Shown one piece after another: positions 40,016 to 50,402 of a DNA stretch of 64,000 nt (position 1 is the stretch's first letter; each line of letters opens with the position of its first letter). The notes beneath the pieces were generated by a model. The model saw only the letters and a program-made list of their open reading frames with translations, had not been told where the DNA came from and did no database searches. Position numbers and translations under genes: made by a program. This stretch comes from Aeromicrobium stalagmiti (GTDB lineage Bacteria; Actinomycetota; Actinomycetes; Propionibacteriales; Nocardioidaceae). Where the stretch lies: positions 1,506,406 to 1,570,405 of the forward strand of contig NZ_JABSTZ010000001.1 in the NCBI RefSeq assembly GCF_013283745.1. The letters run 5' to 3'.

Positions 40016-41020
40016 ATGGCCAAGACCATTGACGCGCAGCTGCCCGTCGACATCTTCGACGTCCAGACCAACATCCCGCTGATCCACCAGGTCGTCGTCG
40101 CGCAGCTCGCGGCGGCTCGCCAGGGCACGCACAGCACCAAGTCGCGTGGCGAGGTGTCCGGTGGTGGCAAGAAGCCGTACCGCCAGAAGGGCACCGGTCG
40201 CGCCCGTCAGGGCTCGATCCGCGCACCCCAGTACAACGGTGGTGGCATCGTGCACGGCCCGACGCCGCGCTCGTACGACCAGCGCACGCCCAAGAAGATG
40301 AAGGCTGCCGCTCTGCGTGGCGCCCTGTCGGACCGGGCCCGCACGGGTCGCCTCCACGTCGTCGACAGCATCGTGGGTGGCGACAAGCCGTCCACGAAGC
40401 TGGCCATCGCCACGCTGCGCGAGCTCACCCCTCGCCCCCGCGTGCTGATCGTCGTCGACCGTGAGGACACGATCACCGCGCTGAGCCTGCGCAACGTCGA
40501 CAACACCGTCATCCTGACGTTCGACCAGCTCAACACCTACGACGTCCTCAAGGCTGACGACCTCGTCTTCACCCAGGTCGCGTTCGACGCCTTCGTGGCG
40601 GCGCGCTCGGCCGAGGGCAGCGACACGATCGCCCTGAGCAAGCTGGCGACCGAGGTCTCGGCGAACGACAAGGCTCCGGCTGCGAAGAAGGCCGCCAAGA
40701 AGGCTCCGGCCAAGAAGGCTGCTGCCGACAAGGCTCCCGCCGCCAAGGTCGTCGAGGCTCCGGCCGACGACGCCGAGGGCGACAAGCCCGCCGGTGCGAC
40801 CGCGACCCAGCCCTACGGCCCCGGGTCGAAGGCGCCCCTCAAGAGCGGCAACGCTCCCAAGGGTCACGAGATCAAGGGCAACGAGGACTCGATGAAGTAC
40901 CACGAGCCCGACGGCCAGTGGTACGACGCCACGGTCGCCGAGGTCTGGTTCGACTCTGCCGAGACGGCTGAGGCTGCCGGCTTCACGAAGGCAGGCTCTA
41001 CTGAAGGTGAGGGGCACTGA
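40016..41020 (+). CDS. rplD: 50S ribosomal protein L4 with extra C-terminal domain
   Basis: Residues 1-215 are a normal L4, with the tunnel loop [20 protein letters not shown] at about 40-59 and [19 protein letters not shown] after it. The protein continues to 334: a Lys/Ala/Pro-rich linker (about 218-262, [16 protein letters not shown] type) and then a compact segment (about 275-326) with [18 protein letters not shown] and [18 protein letters not shown]. That segment resembles a small actinobacterial C-terminal module found on some proteins (I recall it as the sunset domain, unverified). Most L4 proteins stop near 210-220 residues. L4 also represses the S10 operon in other bacteria. The stop overlaps the rplW start by one base, so the tail is not a sequencing artefact of a lost stop. 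Confidence 0.96.
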   Translation: MAKTIDAQLPVDIFDVQTNIPLIHQVVVAQLAAARQGTHSTKSRGEVSGGGKKPYRQKGTGRARQGSIRAPQYNGGGIVHGPTPRSYDQRTPKKMKAAALRGALSDRARTGRLHVVDSIVGGDKPSTKLAIATLRELTPRPRVLIVVDREDTITALSLRNVDNTVILTFDQLNTYDVLKADDLVFTQVAFDAFVAARSAEGSDTIALSKLATEVSANDKAPAAKKAAKKAPAKKAAADKAPAAKVVEAPADDAEGDKPAGATATQPYGPGSKAPLKSGNAPKGHEIKGNEDSMKYHEPDGQWYDATVAEVWFDSAETAEAAGFTKAGSTEGEGH

Positions 41021-41325
41021 TGAGCACGATCCACAAGGACCACCGCGACGTTCTGATCGCGCCGGTCGTCAGCGAGAAGAGCTACGGCCTGCTCGATGAC
41101 AACAAGTACACGTTCGTGGTGCACCCCGACGCCAACAAGACGGAGATCAAGATCGCCGTCGAGAAGATCTTCGGCGTCAAGGTCACCGCGGTCAACACGC
41201 TCAACCGCAAGGGCAAGACCCGTCGCACGCGTTCGGGACTCGGCAAGCGCAAGGACACCAAGCGAGCCATCGTCAGTGTCGCCGCCGGCCAGAGCATCGA
41301 CATCTTCTCGAGCCCGAGCAACTGA
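41020..41325 (+). CDS. rplW: 50S ribosomal protein L23
   Basis: A 101-residue protein at the tunnel exit that docks signal recognition particle and trigger factor. [17 protein letters not shown] and [19 protein letters not shown] are the standard N-terminal half, followed by the arginine/lysine-rich loop. ATG 41020 overlaps the rplD stop. Confidence 0.99.
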   Translation: MSTIHKDHRDVLIAPVVSEKSYGLLDDNKYTFVVHPDANKTEIKIAVEKIFGVKVTAVNTLNRKGKTRRTRSGLGKRKDTKRAIVSVAAGQSIDIFSSPSN

Positions 41326-41338
41326 GGACTGAGGACTA

Positions 41339-42166
41339 ATGGCTATTCGCAAGTACAAGCCGACAACGCCGGGCCGTCGTGGCTCGAGCGTCGCCGACTT
41401 CGCCGAGATCACCCGCACCACGCCGGAGAAGTCCCTGGTGGAGCCGCTGCCCAAGAAGGGTGGCCGCAACAACCAGGGCCGGATCACGACGCGTCACCAG
41501 GGTGGTGGACACAAGCGCGCCTACCGCATCATCGACTTCCGTCGCTACGACAAGGACGGCGTCCCCGCGAAGGTCGCTCACATCGAGTACGACCCCAACC
41601 GCACGGCGCGCATCGCGCTCCTGCACTACGCGGACGGCGAGAAGCGCTACATCATCGCGCCTGAGGGTCTCAAGCAGGGCATGCCCGTCGAGTCCGGTGT
41701 CGGTTCCGACATCAAGGTCGGCAACAACCTGCCGCTGCGCAACATCCCGGTCGGCACGCTGCTGCACTGCATCGAGCTCCGTCCCGGTGGCGGCGCGAAG
41801 ATGGGCCGTTCGGCCGGCGTCAAGGTCCAGCTCGTCGCCAAGGAGGGCGCCAAGGCTCAGCTGCGTCTGCCCTCCGGCGAGATGCGCTACGTCGACGTCC
41901 GCTGCCGCGCCACGATCGGCGAGGTCGGCAACGCCGAGCAGTCGAACATCAACTGGGGCAAGGCCGGCCGCAACCGCTGGAAGGGCAAGCGCCCGACCGT
42001 CCGTGGTGTCGCCATGAACCCGGTCGACCACCCGCACGGTGGTGGTGAGGGCAAGACGTCCGGTGGACGTCACCCCGTCTCCCCGTGGGGCAAGCCGGAA
42101 GGCCGCACGCGCAAGCGCAAGGCCAGCGACTCCCAGATCGTCCGCCGCCGCAAGTCCGGCCGCTGA
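41339..42166 (+). CDS. rplB: 50S ribosomal protein L2
   Basis: A 275-residue protein needed for subunit joining and peptidyl transfer. The C-terminal signature [16 protein letters not shown] contains the conserved His of the GGGEG region, and the end is RRRKSGR-like. GAGGACTGAGGAC precedes the ATG. Confidence 0.99.
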   Translation: MAIRKYKPTTPGRRGSSVADFAEITRTTPEKSLVEPLPKKGGRNNQGRITTRHQGGGHKRAYRIIDFRRYDKDGVPAKVAHIEYDPNRTARIALLHYADGEKRYIIAPEGLKQGMPVESGVGSDIKVGNNLPLRNIPVGTLLHCIELRPGGGAKMGRSAGVKVQLVAKEGAKAQLRLPSGEMRYVDVRCRATIGEVGNAEQSNINWGKAGRNRWKGKRPTVRGVAMNPVDHPHGGGEGKTSGGRHPVSPWGKPEGRTRKRKASDSQIVRRRKSGR

Positions 42167-42203
42167 GCCCTTCGTCAGGCTCAGGAACCAGGAGAGAATT
42201 GAT

Positions 42204-42485
42204 ATGCCACGCAGTTTGAAGAAGGGCCCGTTCGTTGACGGGCACCTCGAGAAGAAGGTCGACGCGCAGAACGCCGCCGACACCCACACCGTGATCAAGA
42301 CCTGGTCGCGTCGCTCGATGATCCTGCCGTCCTTCATCGGACACACGATCGCCGTGCACGACGGCCGCAAGCACGTCCCGGTCTTCATCACCGACTCGAT
42401 GGTGGGTCACAAGCTGGGCGAGTTCGCCCCGACCCGCACGTTCCGTGGGCACGAGAAGGACGACCGGAAGGCGAAGAGGCGATGA
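42204..42485 (+). CDS. rpsS: 30S ribosomal protein S19
   Basis: A 93-residue head protein: [18 protein letters not shown] start and [18 protein letters not shown] end. ATG 42204 has AGGAGAG upstream; the longer upstream frame overlaps rplB. The stop overlaps rplV (ATGA). Confidence 0.99.
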   Translation: MPRSLKKGPFVDGHLEKKVDAQNAADTHTVIKTWSRRSMILPSFIGHTIAVHDGRKHVPVFITDSMVGHKLGEFAPTRTFRGHEKDDRKAKRR

Positions 42486-42940
42486 GTGCAGCTACCCGTG
42501 AGAGCGTGAGCGCTCGCCGCGAGCGGCTCCTGGGCGACGAGCCCGGCGCGTTCGCCGTGGCCCGCTTCGTGCGCGTCACCGCCCAGAAGTCGCGTCGTAT
42601 CGGCGACCTGATCCGTGGCGAGTCCGTGGACAACGCCCTGGCGACCCTGCAGTTCGCTCCGCAGGCCGTGGCCGAGGTGTTCTACAAGCTCGTCGACAGC
42701 GCTGCCGCGAACGCCGAGACCACCGAGGGCCTCGACCGGTCCTCGCTGATCATCACGACGGTCCACGTTGACGAGGGCCCGACGATGAAGCGCTGGCGCC
42801 CGCGCGCCAAGGGTGCGGCCAACCGCATCCTCAAGCGCAGCAGCCACCTGACCGTGGTCGTCCAGCCGGCTGACTTCGTCGAGGGCAAGCGCCTCGCCGC
42901 AGCCTCCAAGAACAACAAGAAGAAGGGCGGGAACCGATAG
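42482..42940 (+). CDS. rplV: 50S ribosomal protein L22
   Basis: A 152-residue tunnel protein, longer than the common 110-115 because of an N-terminal extension of about 25 residues and a Lys/Asn-rich C-terminal tail. The core has [17 protein letters not shown] and [19 protein letters not shown], the tunnel hairpin. The stop overlaps rpsC (TAGTG). Confidence 0.98.
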   Translation: MSAATRESVSARRERLLGDEPGAFAVARFVRVTAQKSRRIGDLIRGESVDNALATLQFAPQAVAEVFYKLVDSAAANAETTEGLDRSSLIITTVHVDEGPTMKRWRPRAKGAANRILKRSSHLTVVVQPADFVEGKRLAAASKNNKKKGGNR

Positions 42941-43773
42941 TGGGACAGAAGATCAACCCTCACGGGTTCCGACTCGGCATCTCCACCGATCACAAGAGCC
43001 GTTGGTACGCCGACAAGCTCTACAAGAGCTACGTCGGTGAGGACGTCCAGATCCGCAAGATGCTCACCAAGGGCATGGACCGCGCCGGCATCAGCCGCGT
43101 GGAGATCGAGCGCACGCGTGACCGCGTCCGCGTCGACATACACACCGCTCGTCCGGGCATCGTCATCGGCCGCCGTGGCGCCGAGGCCGACCGCATCCGC
43201 GGCGACCTCGAGAAGCTCACGGGCAAGCAGGTGCAGCTGAACATCCTCGAGGTCAAGAACCCCGAGATGGACGCGCAGCTGGTCGCCCAGGGCGTCGCCG
43301 AGCAGCTCTCGGGCCGCGTGCAGTTCCGTCGCGCCATGCGCAAGGCGATGCAGTCGACGATGCGTTCGGGCGCCAAGGGCATCCGTATCCAGTGCTCGGG
43401 CCGCCTCGGTGGCGCCGAGATGTCGCGCTCGGAGTTCTACCGCGAGGGCCGCGTGCCCCTGCACACGCTCCGTGCTGACGTCGACTACGGCTTCTACGAG
43501 GCCAAGACGACCTTCGGCCGCATCGGCGTGAAGGTCTGGATCTACAAGGGCGAGGTCGCGGGCACCCGCGCCGAGCGCGAGGCAGAGGCTGCCAAGCGCG
43601 CCGCCGCTCCTGGCAGCAACCGTCGTCCCGCCCGTGGCGGAGCCGCTGGTGGCGCCCGTCGTCCCGAGCGTCCCGCTCGCGACGAGGCCGCTCCGGCGAC
43701 CGAGACCGCTGCTGCTCCGACCGAGGCACCTGCCGAGGCCGTCGCCGCTACTCCTGCAGGGGAGGGTTCCTGA
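42940..43773 (+). CDS. rpsC: 30S ribosomal protein S3
   Basis: A 277-residue mRNA-entry protein. The type II KH domain lies in the N-terminal half with [17 protein letters not shown], and the C-terminal domain carries [21 protein letters not shown] basic, Arg/Pro-rich stretch from about 218 gives way to an Ala/Pro/Glu tail; this extension is normal for actinobacteria. GTG start. Confidence 0.99.
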   Translation: MGQKINPHGFRLGISTDHKSRWYADKLYKSYVGEDVQIRKMLTKGMDRAGISRVEIERTRDRVRVDIHTARPGIVIGRRGAEADRIRGDLEKLTGKQVQLNILEVKNPEMDAQLVAQGVAEQLSGRVQFRRAMRKAMQSTMRSGAKGIRIQCSGRLGGAEMSRSEFYREGRVPLHTLRADVDYGFYEAKTTFGRIGVKVWIYKGEVAGTRAEREAEAAKRAAAPGSNRRPARGGAAGGARRPERPARDEAAPATETAAAPTEAPAEAVAATPAGEGS

Positions 43774-44192
43774 TGTTGATGCCCCGTAGGGTCAAGTACC
43801 GCAAGCAGCACCACCCCGATCGTCGCGGCGCAGCCAAGGGCGGCACGGAGCTGGCGTTCGGTGACTATGGCATCCAGTGCATCACCTCGGCCTACGTGAC
43901 CAACCGTCAGATCGAGTCCGCTCGTATCGCCATGACGCGTCACATGAAGCGTGGTGGCAAGGTCTGGATCAACATCTACCCGGACCGCCCGCTGACCAAG
44001 AAGCCCGCTGAGACCCGCATGGGTTCGGGCAAGGGCTCACCCGAGTGGTGGGTCGCCAACGTCAAGCCCGGACGCGTCATGTTCGAGCTCTCCGGTGTCG
44101 ACGAGAAGACCGCCCGTGAGGCCACGCGCCTCGCGATCCACAAGCTGCCGATGAAGGCACGCTTCATCTCCCGAGAGACAGGTGAGCTGTGA
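43773..44192 (+). CDS. rplP: 50S ribosomal protein L16
   Basis: A 139-residue protein at the A-site side of the peptidyl transferase centre. [19 protein letters not shown] and [19 protein letters not shown] are diagnostic. ATG 43773 overlaps the rpsC stop, and ATG 44192 of rpmC overlaps its own stop. Confidence 0.99.
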   Translation: MLMPRRVKYRKQHHPDRRGAAKGGTELAFGDYGIQCITSAYVTNRQIESARIAMTRHMKRGGKVWINIYPDRPLTKKPAETRMGSGKGSPEWWVANVKPGRVMFELSGVDEKTAREATRLAIHKLPMKARFISRETGEL

Positions 44193-44416
44193 TGGCTGCA
44201 GTGACCACCGCCGCCGAGCTGCGCGCCGTGAGCGTCGAGGACCTGGCCGTCAAGCTGGCCGAGGCCAAGGAGGAGCTGTTCAACCTGCGCTTCCAGAACG
44301 CGACCGGACAGCTCGACAACACCGCGCGACTTCGCGCCGTGCGCAAGGACATCGCCCGGATCTACACCGTCATGCGTGAGCGCGAGCTCGGCATCGTCGA
44401 GGGGGTTGAGGCATGA
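44192..44416 (+). CDS. rpmC: 50S ribosomal protein L29
   Basis: A 74-residue two-helix protein at the tunnel exit: [20 protein letters not shown] and [23 protein letters not shown] 44192 (overlapping TGATG) is preferred to GTG 44189, which adds one residue. It overlaps rpsQ by 4 bases. Confidence 0.98.
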   Translation: MAAVTTAAELRAVSVEDLAVKLAEAKEELFNLRFQNATGQLDNTARLRAVRKDIARIYTVMRERELGIVEGVEA

Positions 44417-44697
44417 CCAAGAACCAGAAGGACGACTCAGTGACCGACCGTACCGCTCGCAAGACCCGCGAGGGTCTTGTCGTCAGCGACAAGATGGACA
44501 AGACCGTCGTGGTCAACGTCGAGGACCGCGTCAAGCACGCGCTCTACGGCAAGGTCCTGCGTCGCAACATCAAGCTCAAGGCTCACGACGAGTCCAACGC
44601 TGCCGGCATCGGCGACCGGGTCCTCATCATGGAGACCCGTCCGCTCTCGGCCACCAAGCGTTGGCGCATCGTCGAGATCCTCGAGAAGGCCAAGTAG
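44413..44697 (+). CDS. rpsQ: 30S ribosomal protein S17
   Basis: A 94-residue OB-fold protein: [42 protein letters not shown] and [12 protein letters not shown]. The N-terminal 15 residues are a polar extension. It starts ATGA-overlapping with rpmC. Confidence 0.99.
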   Translation: MTKNQKDDSVTDRTARKTREGLVVSDKMDKTVVVNVEDRVKHALYGKVLRRNIKLKAHDESNAAGIGDRVLIMETRPLSATKRWRIVEILEKAK

Positions 44698-44707
44698 GAG
44701 ACGACAG

Positions 44708-45076
44708 ATGATTCAGCAGGAGTCTCGACTCAAGGTCGCCGACAACACCGGTGCGAAGGAAATCCTCTGCATCCGTGTCCTCGGTGGTTCAGGCCGTCGT
44801 TATGCAGGCATCGGCGACACCATCGTCGCCACTGTCAAGGACGCGATCCCCGGCGGAAACGTCAAGAAGGGTGACGTCGTCAAGGCTGTCGTCGTGCGCA
44901 CCGTCAAGGAGCGCCGTCGTCCGGATGGCTCGTACATCAAGTTCGACGAGAACGCAGCCGTCATCCTCAAGGCGGACGGAGATCCGCGCGGAACGCGCAT
45001 CTTCGGCCCCGTCGGCCGTGAGCTTCGCGACAAGAAGTTCATGCGCATCATCTCTCTCGCACCGGAGGTGCTCTGA
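44708..45076 (+). CDS. rplN: 50S ribosomal protein L14
   Basis: A 122-residue protein of the L14-L19 bridge and first gene of the spc part. [20 protein letters not shown] start and the [20 protein letters not shown] segment are standard. GGAGACGAC lies before ATG 44708; the longer frame is a shadow of rpsQ. Confidence 0.99.
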   Translation: MIQQESRLKVADNTGAKEILCIRVLGGSGRRYAGIGDTIVATVKDAIPGGNVKKGDVVKAVVVRTVKERRRPDGSYIKFDENAAVILKADGDPRGTRIFGPVGRELRDKKFMRIISLAPEVL

Positions 45077-45077
45077 C

Positions 45078-45440
45078 ATGGCCCGCAAAGGCACCGTCAG
45101 CATTCGCAAGGGTGACCAGGTCAAGGTCATCGCCGGCAAGGACAAGGGCGTGACCGGTTCGGTCATCGAGGTCCTCGCCGAGCACGACCGCGTCATCGTC
45201 GAGGGTGTGAACCGCGTCAAGCGTCACACCAAGCCCACGCAGGAAGGTGGCGTCGGCAGCGGCGGCATCATCACCAGCGAGGCACCGATCCACATCTCGA
45301 ACGTCATGCTGCTGGCCGACAAGGAGCCGACTCGCGTCGGCTACCGCCGTGACGACGTCACCAAGACGCGTCCCGACGGTTCGACCTACGCCGCGCAGCG
45401 CAGCGTCCGTATCGCCAAGAAGACCGGAAAGGAGATCTGA
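45078..45440 (+). CDS. rplX: 50S ribosomal protein L24
   Basis: A 120-residue assembly initiator. The KOW motif reads [23 protein letters not shown] 45078, one base after the rplN stop, has GGAGG upstream. The C-terminus is about 12 residues longer than in Escherichia coli. Confidence 0.98.
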   Translation: MARKGTVSIRKGDQVKVIAGKDKGVTGSVIEVLAEHDRVIVEGVNRVKRHTKPTQEGGVGSGGIITSEAPIHISNVMLLADKEPTRVGYRRDDVTKTRPDGSTYAAQRSVRIAKKTGKEI

Positions 45441-45442
45441 TC

Positions 45443-46021
45443 ATGGCTGACGACACCACCAGCACCACCACCACGGCGCCGCCCCGCCTGAAGACGCGGT
45501 ACCGCGAGGAGATCCTCCCGGCCCTGCGTGAGCAGTTCGACTACGACAACGTCATGCAGGTCCCCGGCCTGACCAAGATCGTCGTCAACATGGGCGTCGG
45601 CGAGGCTGCCCGCGACGGCAAGCTGATCGAGGGCGCGATCCGCGACCTCACTGCCATCACGGGTCAGAAGCCGCAGGTCACCAAGGCCCGCAAGTCCATC
45701 GCCCAGTTCAAGCTGCGTGAGGGCATGCCGATCGGCACGCACGTCACGCTGCGTGGAGACCGCATGTGGGAGTTCCTCGATCGTCTCCTGACGCTCGCGC
45801 TGCCCCGCATCCGCGACTTCCGTGGTCTGAGCCCCAAGCAGTTCGACGGTCGCGGCAACTACACGTTCGGTCTGACCGAGCAGGTCATGTTCCACGAGAT
45901 CGACCAGGACAAGATCGACCGCTCGCGCGGCATGGACATCACGGTCGTCACCACGGCGACCAACGACGACGAGGGGCGCGCGCTGCTGAAGCTGCTCGGC
46001 TTCCCCTACAAGGAGAACTGA
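45443..46021 (+). CDS. rplE: 50S ribosomal protein L5
   Basis: A 192-residue 5S rRNA-binding protein. [19 protein letters not shown] and [17 protein letters not shown] are family hallmarks. About 10 residues of Thr/Ala-rich N-terminal extension. One base separates it from the S14 gene. Confidence 0.99.
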   Translation: MADDTTSTTTTAPPRLKTRYREEILPALREQFDYDNVMQVPGLTKIVVNMGVGEAARDGKLIEGAIRDLTAITGQKPQVTKARKSIAQFKLREGMPIGTHVTLRGDRMWEFLDRLLTLALPRIRDFRGLSPKQFDGRGNYTFGLTEQVMFHEIDQDKIDRSRGMDITVVTTATNDDEGRALLKLLGFPYKEN

Positions 46022-46022
46022 C

Positions 46023-46208
46023 ATGGCGAAGACTGGACTGAAGGTCAAGGCCGCTCGCAAGCCCAAGTTCGCGGTTCGCGGCTACACCCGCTGCCAGCGG
46101 TGCGGCCGTCCGCGCTCGGTCTACAAGAAGTTCGGCCTCTGCCGCATCTGCCTTCGCGAGATGGCACACCGCGGTGAGCTCCCGGGCATCACCAAGAGCT
46201 CCTGGTAG
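46023..46208 (+). CDS. rpsZ: 30S ribosomal protein S14, zinc-binding type
   Basis: A 61-residue short S14 with zinc-ribbon cysteines CQRCGRP and CRIC (type Z), unlike the long C-minus form. It ends in LPGITKSSW. It is the spc-operon copy; a zinc-free paralogue could exist elsewhere, as in other actinobacteria. Confidence 0.98.
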   Translation: MAKTGLKVKAARKPKFAVRGYTRCQRCGRPRSVYKKFGLCRICLREMAHRGELPGITKSSW

Positions 46209-46314
46209 TCACTCACTTCACAACTACGTCGTAGGTCCCCTCCCACTCAGGGGTCGAGCCAGCTCGATCACTCGAAGACGAGGACGAAACCGCGGCGAGA
46301 ACGGAACACCAGCA
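46209..46314 (+). promoter_or_regulatory. rpsZ-rpsH spacer with palindrome
   Basis: This is the longest gap inside the spc operon. It carries CCCCTC/AGGGG and the tight palindrome TCGAGC-CA-GCTCGA (46254-46267). S8 binds near this position to repress spc operons in enterobacteria, so a regulatory role is possible, but no S8 site was identified. Confidence 0.25.
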
Positions 46315-46722
46315 ATGACAATGACCGATCCGATCGCGGACATGCTCACGCGTGTCCGCAACGGCAATCAGGCGTACCACGACAGCGTGGCCATGCCCTA
46401 CTCCAAGCTCAAGGCCGGCGTCGCCGAGATCCTGAAGCAGGAGGGCTACATCACCTCGATCGACGTGGCCGATCCCAAGGAGGGCGAGGTCGGCAAGACG
46501 CTGACCATCACCCTCAAGTACGGCCCGCACCGCGAGCGCTCGATCGCCGGCATCCGCCGCATCAGCAAGCCGGGCCTTCGCGTCTACGCGAAGTCGACCG
46601 GACTGCCCAAGGTCCTCGGCGGACTCGGCGTCGCGATCATCTCGACCAGCCAGGGTCTCCTCACGGACCGCCAGGCCAACCAGAAGGGCGTAGGCGGAGA
46701 AGTCCTCGCCTACGTCTGGTGA
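46315..46722 (+). CDS. rpsH: 30S ribosomal protein S8
   Basis: A 135-residue primary 16S binder. [20 protein letters not shown] is the N-terminus and [20 protein letters not shown] the C-terminal signature. ATG 46315 is preferred to ATG 46321 because the MTMTDPIAD form is universal in the group. Confidence 0.99.
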   Translation: MTMTDPIADMLTRVRNGNQAYHDSVAMPYSKLKAGVAEILKQEGYITSIDVADPKEGEVGKTLTITLKYGPHRERSIAGIRRISKPGLRVYAKSTGLPKVLGGLGVAIISTSQGLLTDRQANQKGVGGEVLAYVW

Positions 46723-46737
46723 GAGGGGTCTGAACAC

Positions 46738-47280
46738 ATGTCACGCATTGGCAAGATTCCCGTCACGGTCCCGGCCGGCGTCGAGGTCACCATCGAGGGC
46801 CAGGACGTTCGCGTCAAGGGCCCCAAGGGCGAGCTGACGCACACCGTCGCCGAGCCGATCACGGTCGCCAAGGCCGAGGACGGCGCGCTGTCGGTCGAGC
46901 GTCCCAACGACGAGCGTCGGAGCAAGGCCCTCCACGGCCTGTCCCGCACGCTGATCAGCAACATGGTCATCGGTGTGACCGACGGCTACGAGAAGAAGCT
47001 CGAGATCGTCGGCGTCGGTTACCGCGTCGCGCTCAAGGGCCCCACGGAGCTCGAGTTCGCACTCGGCTTCAGCCACCCGGTCGTCGTCAAGGCGCCCGAG
47101 GGCATCACGTTCGCCGTCGAGAAGCCCACCGCTTTCTCCGTGATCGGCATCGACAAGCAGGCCGTCGGTGAGGTCGCCGCGAACATCCGCAAGATCCGCA
47201 AGCCCGAGCCTTACAAGGGCAAGGGCGTCCGCTACGCCGGCGAGCACGTCCGTCGCAAGGTCGGAAAGGCTGGTAAGTAG
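46738..47280 (+). CDS. rplF: 50S ribosomal protein L6
   Basis: A 180-residue two-domain protein beside the GTPase centre. [18 protein letters not shown] opens it and [20 protein letters not shown] closes the second domain. GAGAGGGG is upstream of ATG. Confidence 0.99.
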   Translation: MSRIGKIPVTVPAGVEVTIEGQDVRVKGPKGELTHTVAEPITVAKAEDGALSVERPNDERRSKALHGLSRTLISNMVIGVTDGYEKKLEIVGVGYRVALKGPTELEFALGFSHPVVVKAPEGITFAVEKPTAFSVIGIDKQAVGEVAANIRKIRKPEPYKGKGVRYAGEHVRRKVGKAGK

Positions 47281-47283
47281 TCC

Positions 47284-47667
47284 ATGGCTATCTCGATCAG
47301 GCACAACAAGAGCACCAAGGGTCGTACCGCGTCGCGTCTGCGCCGCCAGATCCGTGGTCGCAAGAAGATCCAGGGCTCGGCTGAGCGTCCGCGTCTCGTC
47401 GTGACGCGCTCCAGCAAGCACATGGTCGCCCAGATCGTCGACGACCTCGAGGGGCACACGCTCGCCTCGGCGTCGACGATGGAGGCCGACCTGCGCTCGT
47501 CCAGCGACGACAAGACCGCCAAGGCCAAGCGCGTCGGCGAGCTCGTCGCCGACCGTGCCAAGGCAGCCGGCGTCGCCTCCGTGGTCTTCGACCGCGCGGG
47601 CAACAAGTACGCGGGACGGGTCGCGGCTCTGGCCGACGGCGCTCGCGAGGGCGGACTGGAGTTCTGA
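47284..47667 (+). CDS. rplR: 50S ribosomal protein L18
   Basis: A 127-residue 5S rRNA binder. [20 protein letters not shown] and [20 protein letters not shown] are diagnostic. It starts 4 bases after rplF. Confidence 0.99.
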   Translation: MAISIRHNKSTKGRTASRLRRQIRGRKKIQGSAERPRLVVTRSSKHMVAQIVDDLEGHTLASASTMEADLRSSSDDKTAKAKRVGELVADRAKAAGVASVVFDRAGNKYAGRVAALADGAREGGLEF

Positions 47668-47710
47668 TGACCATCACCACCGAAATTCTCTCAATCGTGA
47701 GGAGTGCCGC

Positions 47711-48328
47711 ATGAGCGGGCAGCAGCGCCGCGGAGGCGGAGGCGGACGGGGCCGTGACAACGGTCGCGGAGCCGAGAAGTCGCAGTACATCGAGAAGGTC
47801 GTCACGATCAACCGTGTCGCCAAGGTCGTCAAGGGTGGTCGTCGCTTCAGCTTCACCGCTCTGGTGATCGTCGGCGACGGCGACGGTCAGGTCGGCATCG
47901 GCTACGGCAAGGCCAAGGAAGTTCCCACCGCGATCGCGAAGGGCGTCGAAGAGGCCAAGAAGTCCTTCTTCCGCGTTCCCCGCATCCAGGGCACCATCCC
48001 GCACCCGGTGCAGGGCGAGAAGGCGGCTGGCGTCGTCTTCCTGCGTCCGGCATCGCCCGGTACCGGCGTCATCGCCGGTGGCCCGGTGCGCGCAGTGCTC
48101 GAGGCGGCCGGCGTCCACGACGTCCTGTCGAAGTCGCTCGGATCGTCCAACGCGATCAACATCGTCCACGCGACCGTGGCAGCCCTCAAGCTGCTCGAGT
48201 CGCCCGAGGATGTTGCCCAGCGTCGCGGCCTGACGGTCGAGGAGGTCGCTCCGGCGGCTCTCCTGCGCGCCGGCAAGGAAGGCATCGCCGAGGCCAAGGC
48301 CAAGGCTGACGCCGGAGCGGGTGTCTGA
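47711..48328 (+). CDS. rpsE: 30S ribosomal protein S5
   Basis: A 205-residue fidelity protein. The N-terminal 20 residues are Gly/Arg-rich ([13 protein letters not shown]). The dsRNA-binding core has [20 protein letters not shown] residues (here [16 protein letters not shown]), and the C-terminal [19 protein letters not shown] is standard. ATG 47711 has GAGGAG upstream; the longer frame overlaps rplR. Confidence 0.99.
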   Translation: MSGQQRRGGGGGRGRDNGRGAEKSQYIEKVVTINRVAKVVKGGRRFSFTALVIVGDGDGQVGIGYGKAKEVPTAIAKGVEEAKKSFFRVPRIQGTIPHPVQGEKAAGVVFLRPASPGTGVIAGGPVRAVLEAAGVHDVLSKSLGSSNAINIVHATVAALKLLESPEDVAQRRGLTVEEVAPAALLRAGKEGIAEAKAKADAGAGV

Positions 48329-48510
48329 TGGCCAAGCTCCAGGTGACCCAGACCAAGTCCGGTATCGGACGCAAGCAGAACCAGCGCGACACGCTGCGCT
48401 CGCTCGGTCTCAAGAAGATCGGCGACGTCGTTGTCGTTGAGGATCGTCCCGAGCTCCGCGGCATGGCTGAGGCCATCCCGCACCTCGTGGACGTCAAGGA
48501 GGTGGACTGA
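48328..48510 (+). CDS. rpmD: 50S ribosomal protein L30
   Basis: A 60-residue protein: [20 protein letters not shown] followed by [14 protein letters not shown]. It overlaps the rpsE stop by one base (TGATG). Confidence 0.98.
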   Translation: MAKLQVTQTKSGIGRKQNQRDTLRSLGLKKIGDVVVVEDRPELRGMAEAIPHLVDVKEVD

Positions 48511-48512
48511 TC

Positions 48513-48956
48513 ATGGCGCTGAAGCTTCATCACCTGCGCCCGGCCCCCGGAGCCAAGACCGCCAAGACCCGCGTGGGTCGCGGTGAGGGCTCCAAGGGCA
48601 AGACGGCTGGTCGTGGAACCAAGGGCACCAAGGCCCGTTACCAGGTTCCCGCCGGCTTCGAGGGTGGACAGGTTCCCATCCACATGCGCCTGCCGAAGCT
48701 GAAGGGGTTCAAGAACCCGTTCCGCGAGGAGTACCAGGTCGTCAACCTCGATCGCATCGAGGAGCTCTACCCGAAGGGCGGCGACATCGACGTCGCGTCG
48801 TTGGTCGCCAACGGAGCGGTCCGCAAGGGTCGCCCCGTCAAGGTCCTCGGACAGGGCGAGATCAGCGTCAAGGTCCAGGTCACGGCGAACAAGTTCTCCG
48901 CCTCGGCCAAGACCAAGATCGAAGCAGCCGGAGGCAGCGTCACCATTCTTGGTTGA
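48513..48956 (+). CDS. rplO: 50S ribosomal protein L15
   Basis: A 147-residue protein. [20 protein letters not shown] and [20 protein letters not shown] are diagnostic, and the C-terminal half contains [15 protein letters not shown]. It ends the long ribosomal run; a strong hairpin separates it from secY. Confidence 0.99.
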   Translation: MALKLHHLRPAPGAKTAKTRVGRGEGSKGKTAGRGTKGTKARYQVPAGFEGGQVPIHMRLPKLKGFKNPFREEYQVVNLDRIEELYPKGGDIDVASLVANGAVRKGRPVKVLGQGEISVKVQVTANKFSASAKTKIEAAGGSVTILG

Positions 48957-48964
48957 TGCTGCCC

Positions 48965-48990
48965 GGGGGCAGGGCAGTAGCCCTGCCCCC
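48965..48990 (+). terminator. rplO terminator hairpin
   Basis: GGGGGCAGGGC (48965-48975) pairs perfectly with GCCCTGCCCCC (48980-48990), loop AGTA, 9 bases after the rplO stop. It divides the spc operon from secY. A second small hairpin, GCTGACT/AGTCAGC (48999-49017), follows. Confidence 0.8.
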
Positions 48991-49038
48991 GCTGCTTCGC
49001 TGACTGTTAGAGTCAGCACGCGGGCTTCGACGCCCGCA

Positions 49039-49067
49039 TTCGTCCGTCTAACCGACGCCCGTATCTA
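49039..49067 (+). promoter_or_regulatory. Candidate secY promoter
   Basis: TTCGTC (49039-49044) and TATCTA (49062-49067) are 17 bases apart, about 25 bases before the GAGGAGG site of secY. The preceding terminator makes a promoter here likely, though the boxes are only moderate. Confidence 0.4.
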
Positions 49068-49097
49068 TATGCACACTGGTGCACGAGGAGGATCGCG

Positions 49098-50402
49098 GTG
49101 CTCAGCGCCTTCGTCAATGCGTTCCGAACGCCCGACCTGCGGAAGAAGATCCTCTTCGTCCTGTTCGTCATCGTCCTGTTCCGCCTCGGCTCGACCATGC
49201 CCGCACCGGGCATCAACGTCGGCAACGTGCAGGACTCCGTCGAGGCCGCCTCGACCGGCGACAACAGCAGCCTCTTCGCCCTCATCAACGTCTTCTCCGG
49301 TGGTGCGCTGCTGCAGCTGACCGTGTTCGCGCTGGGCATCATGCCCTACATCACCGCGAGCATCATCCTGCAGCTGCTCGTCGTCGTGATCCCGCGTCTG
49401 GAGGCCCTCAAGAAGGAGGGTCAGGCCGGGCAGACCAAGATCACCCAGTACACCCGCTACCTGACGCTGGGCCTGGCGATCCTGCAGGCGACCGGCATCG
49501 TGGCACTGGCCCGCAGCGGCAACCTGTTCGGCGGCGCCGAGACCGGGCCCCTGCTCTACAAGCCCGACAGCATCCTGTCCTTCCTGCTCATCGTCCTGAC
49601 GATGGTGGCGGGCACCGCGGTGATCATGTGGCTCGGCGAGCTCATCACGGACCGCGGTGTCGGCAACGGCATGTCGATCCTGATCTTCACCCAGGTCGTC
49701 GCGACCTTCCCCGGCGCCATGTGGCAGATCAAGGAGACCAAGGGCTGGACCACGTTCACCCTCGTGGTCCTGATCGGCCTGGTCATCGTTGCCGGCGTCA
49801 TCTTCATCGAGCAGGCCCAGCGCCGCATCCCGGTGCAGTACGCCAAGCGCATGGTGGGTCGTCGCATGTTCGGTGGCTCGTCGACCTACATCCCGCTCAA
49901 GGTCAACCAGGCCGGCATCATCCCGGTCATCTTCGCCTCGAGCCTGATGTACCTCCCCGCCCTCATGGCCCAGTTCAACTCCGGTGCCTCGTGGGCGACG
50001 TGGATCAACGACAACTTCGTGCGCGGCGACCACCCGCTCTACATGGCCACGTTCTTCCTGTTGATCGTGTTCTTCACGTACTTCTACGTGTCGATCACGT
50101 TCAACCCCGAGGAGGTCGCCGACAACATGAAGAAGTACGGCGGCTTCATCCCGGGCATCCGTGCCGGCCGGCCGACGCAGGACTACCTGGCGTACGTGCT
50201 CAGCCGCATCACGGCGCCCGGCGCCCTCTACCTCGGCCTGATCGCCCTCATCCCGATGATCGCGATCGCCCTGATCGGTGCCAGCCAGAACTTCCCGTTC
50301 GGCGGCACGACCCTGCTGATCATCGTCGGCGTGGGACTGGACACGGTCAAGCAGATCGAGAGCCAGCTCCAGCAGCGCAACTACGAAGGGTTCCTCAAGT
50401 AA
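49098..50402 (+). CDS. secY: Sec translocon channel SecY
   Basis: A 434-residue ten-helix membrane channel. The N-terminal AFVNAFRTPDLRKKILFVLF, the plug-region residues after helix 1 and the cytoplasmic loop RRIPVQYAKRMVGRRMFGGS (C4) are conserved, as is FNPEEVADNMKKYGGFIPGI (C5). GTG 49098 has GAGGAGG 8 bases upstream. adk follows with no gap. Confidence 0.98.
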   Translation: MLSAFVNAFRTPDLRKKILFVLFVIVLFRLGSTMPAPGINVGNVQDSVEAASTGDNSSLFALINVFSGGALLQLTVFALGIMPYITASIILQLLVVVIPRLEALKKEGQAGQTKITQYTRYLTLGLAILQATGIVALARSGNLFGGAETGPLLYKPDSILSFLLIVLTMVAGTAVIMWLGELITDRGVGNGMSILIFTQVVATFPGAMWQIKETKGWTTFTLVVLIGLVIVAGVIFIEQAQRRIPVQYAKRMVGRRMFGGSSTYIPLKVNQAGIIPVIFASSLMYLPALMAQFNSGASWATWINDNFVRGDHPLYMATFFLLIVFFTYFYVSITFNPEEVADNMKKYGGFIPGIRAGRPTQDYLAYVLSRITAPGALYLGLIALIPMIAIALIGASQNFPFGGTTLLIIVGVGLDTVKQIESQLQQRNYEGFLK

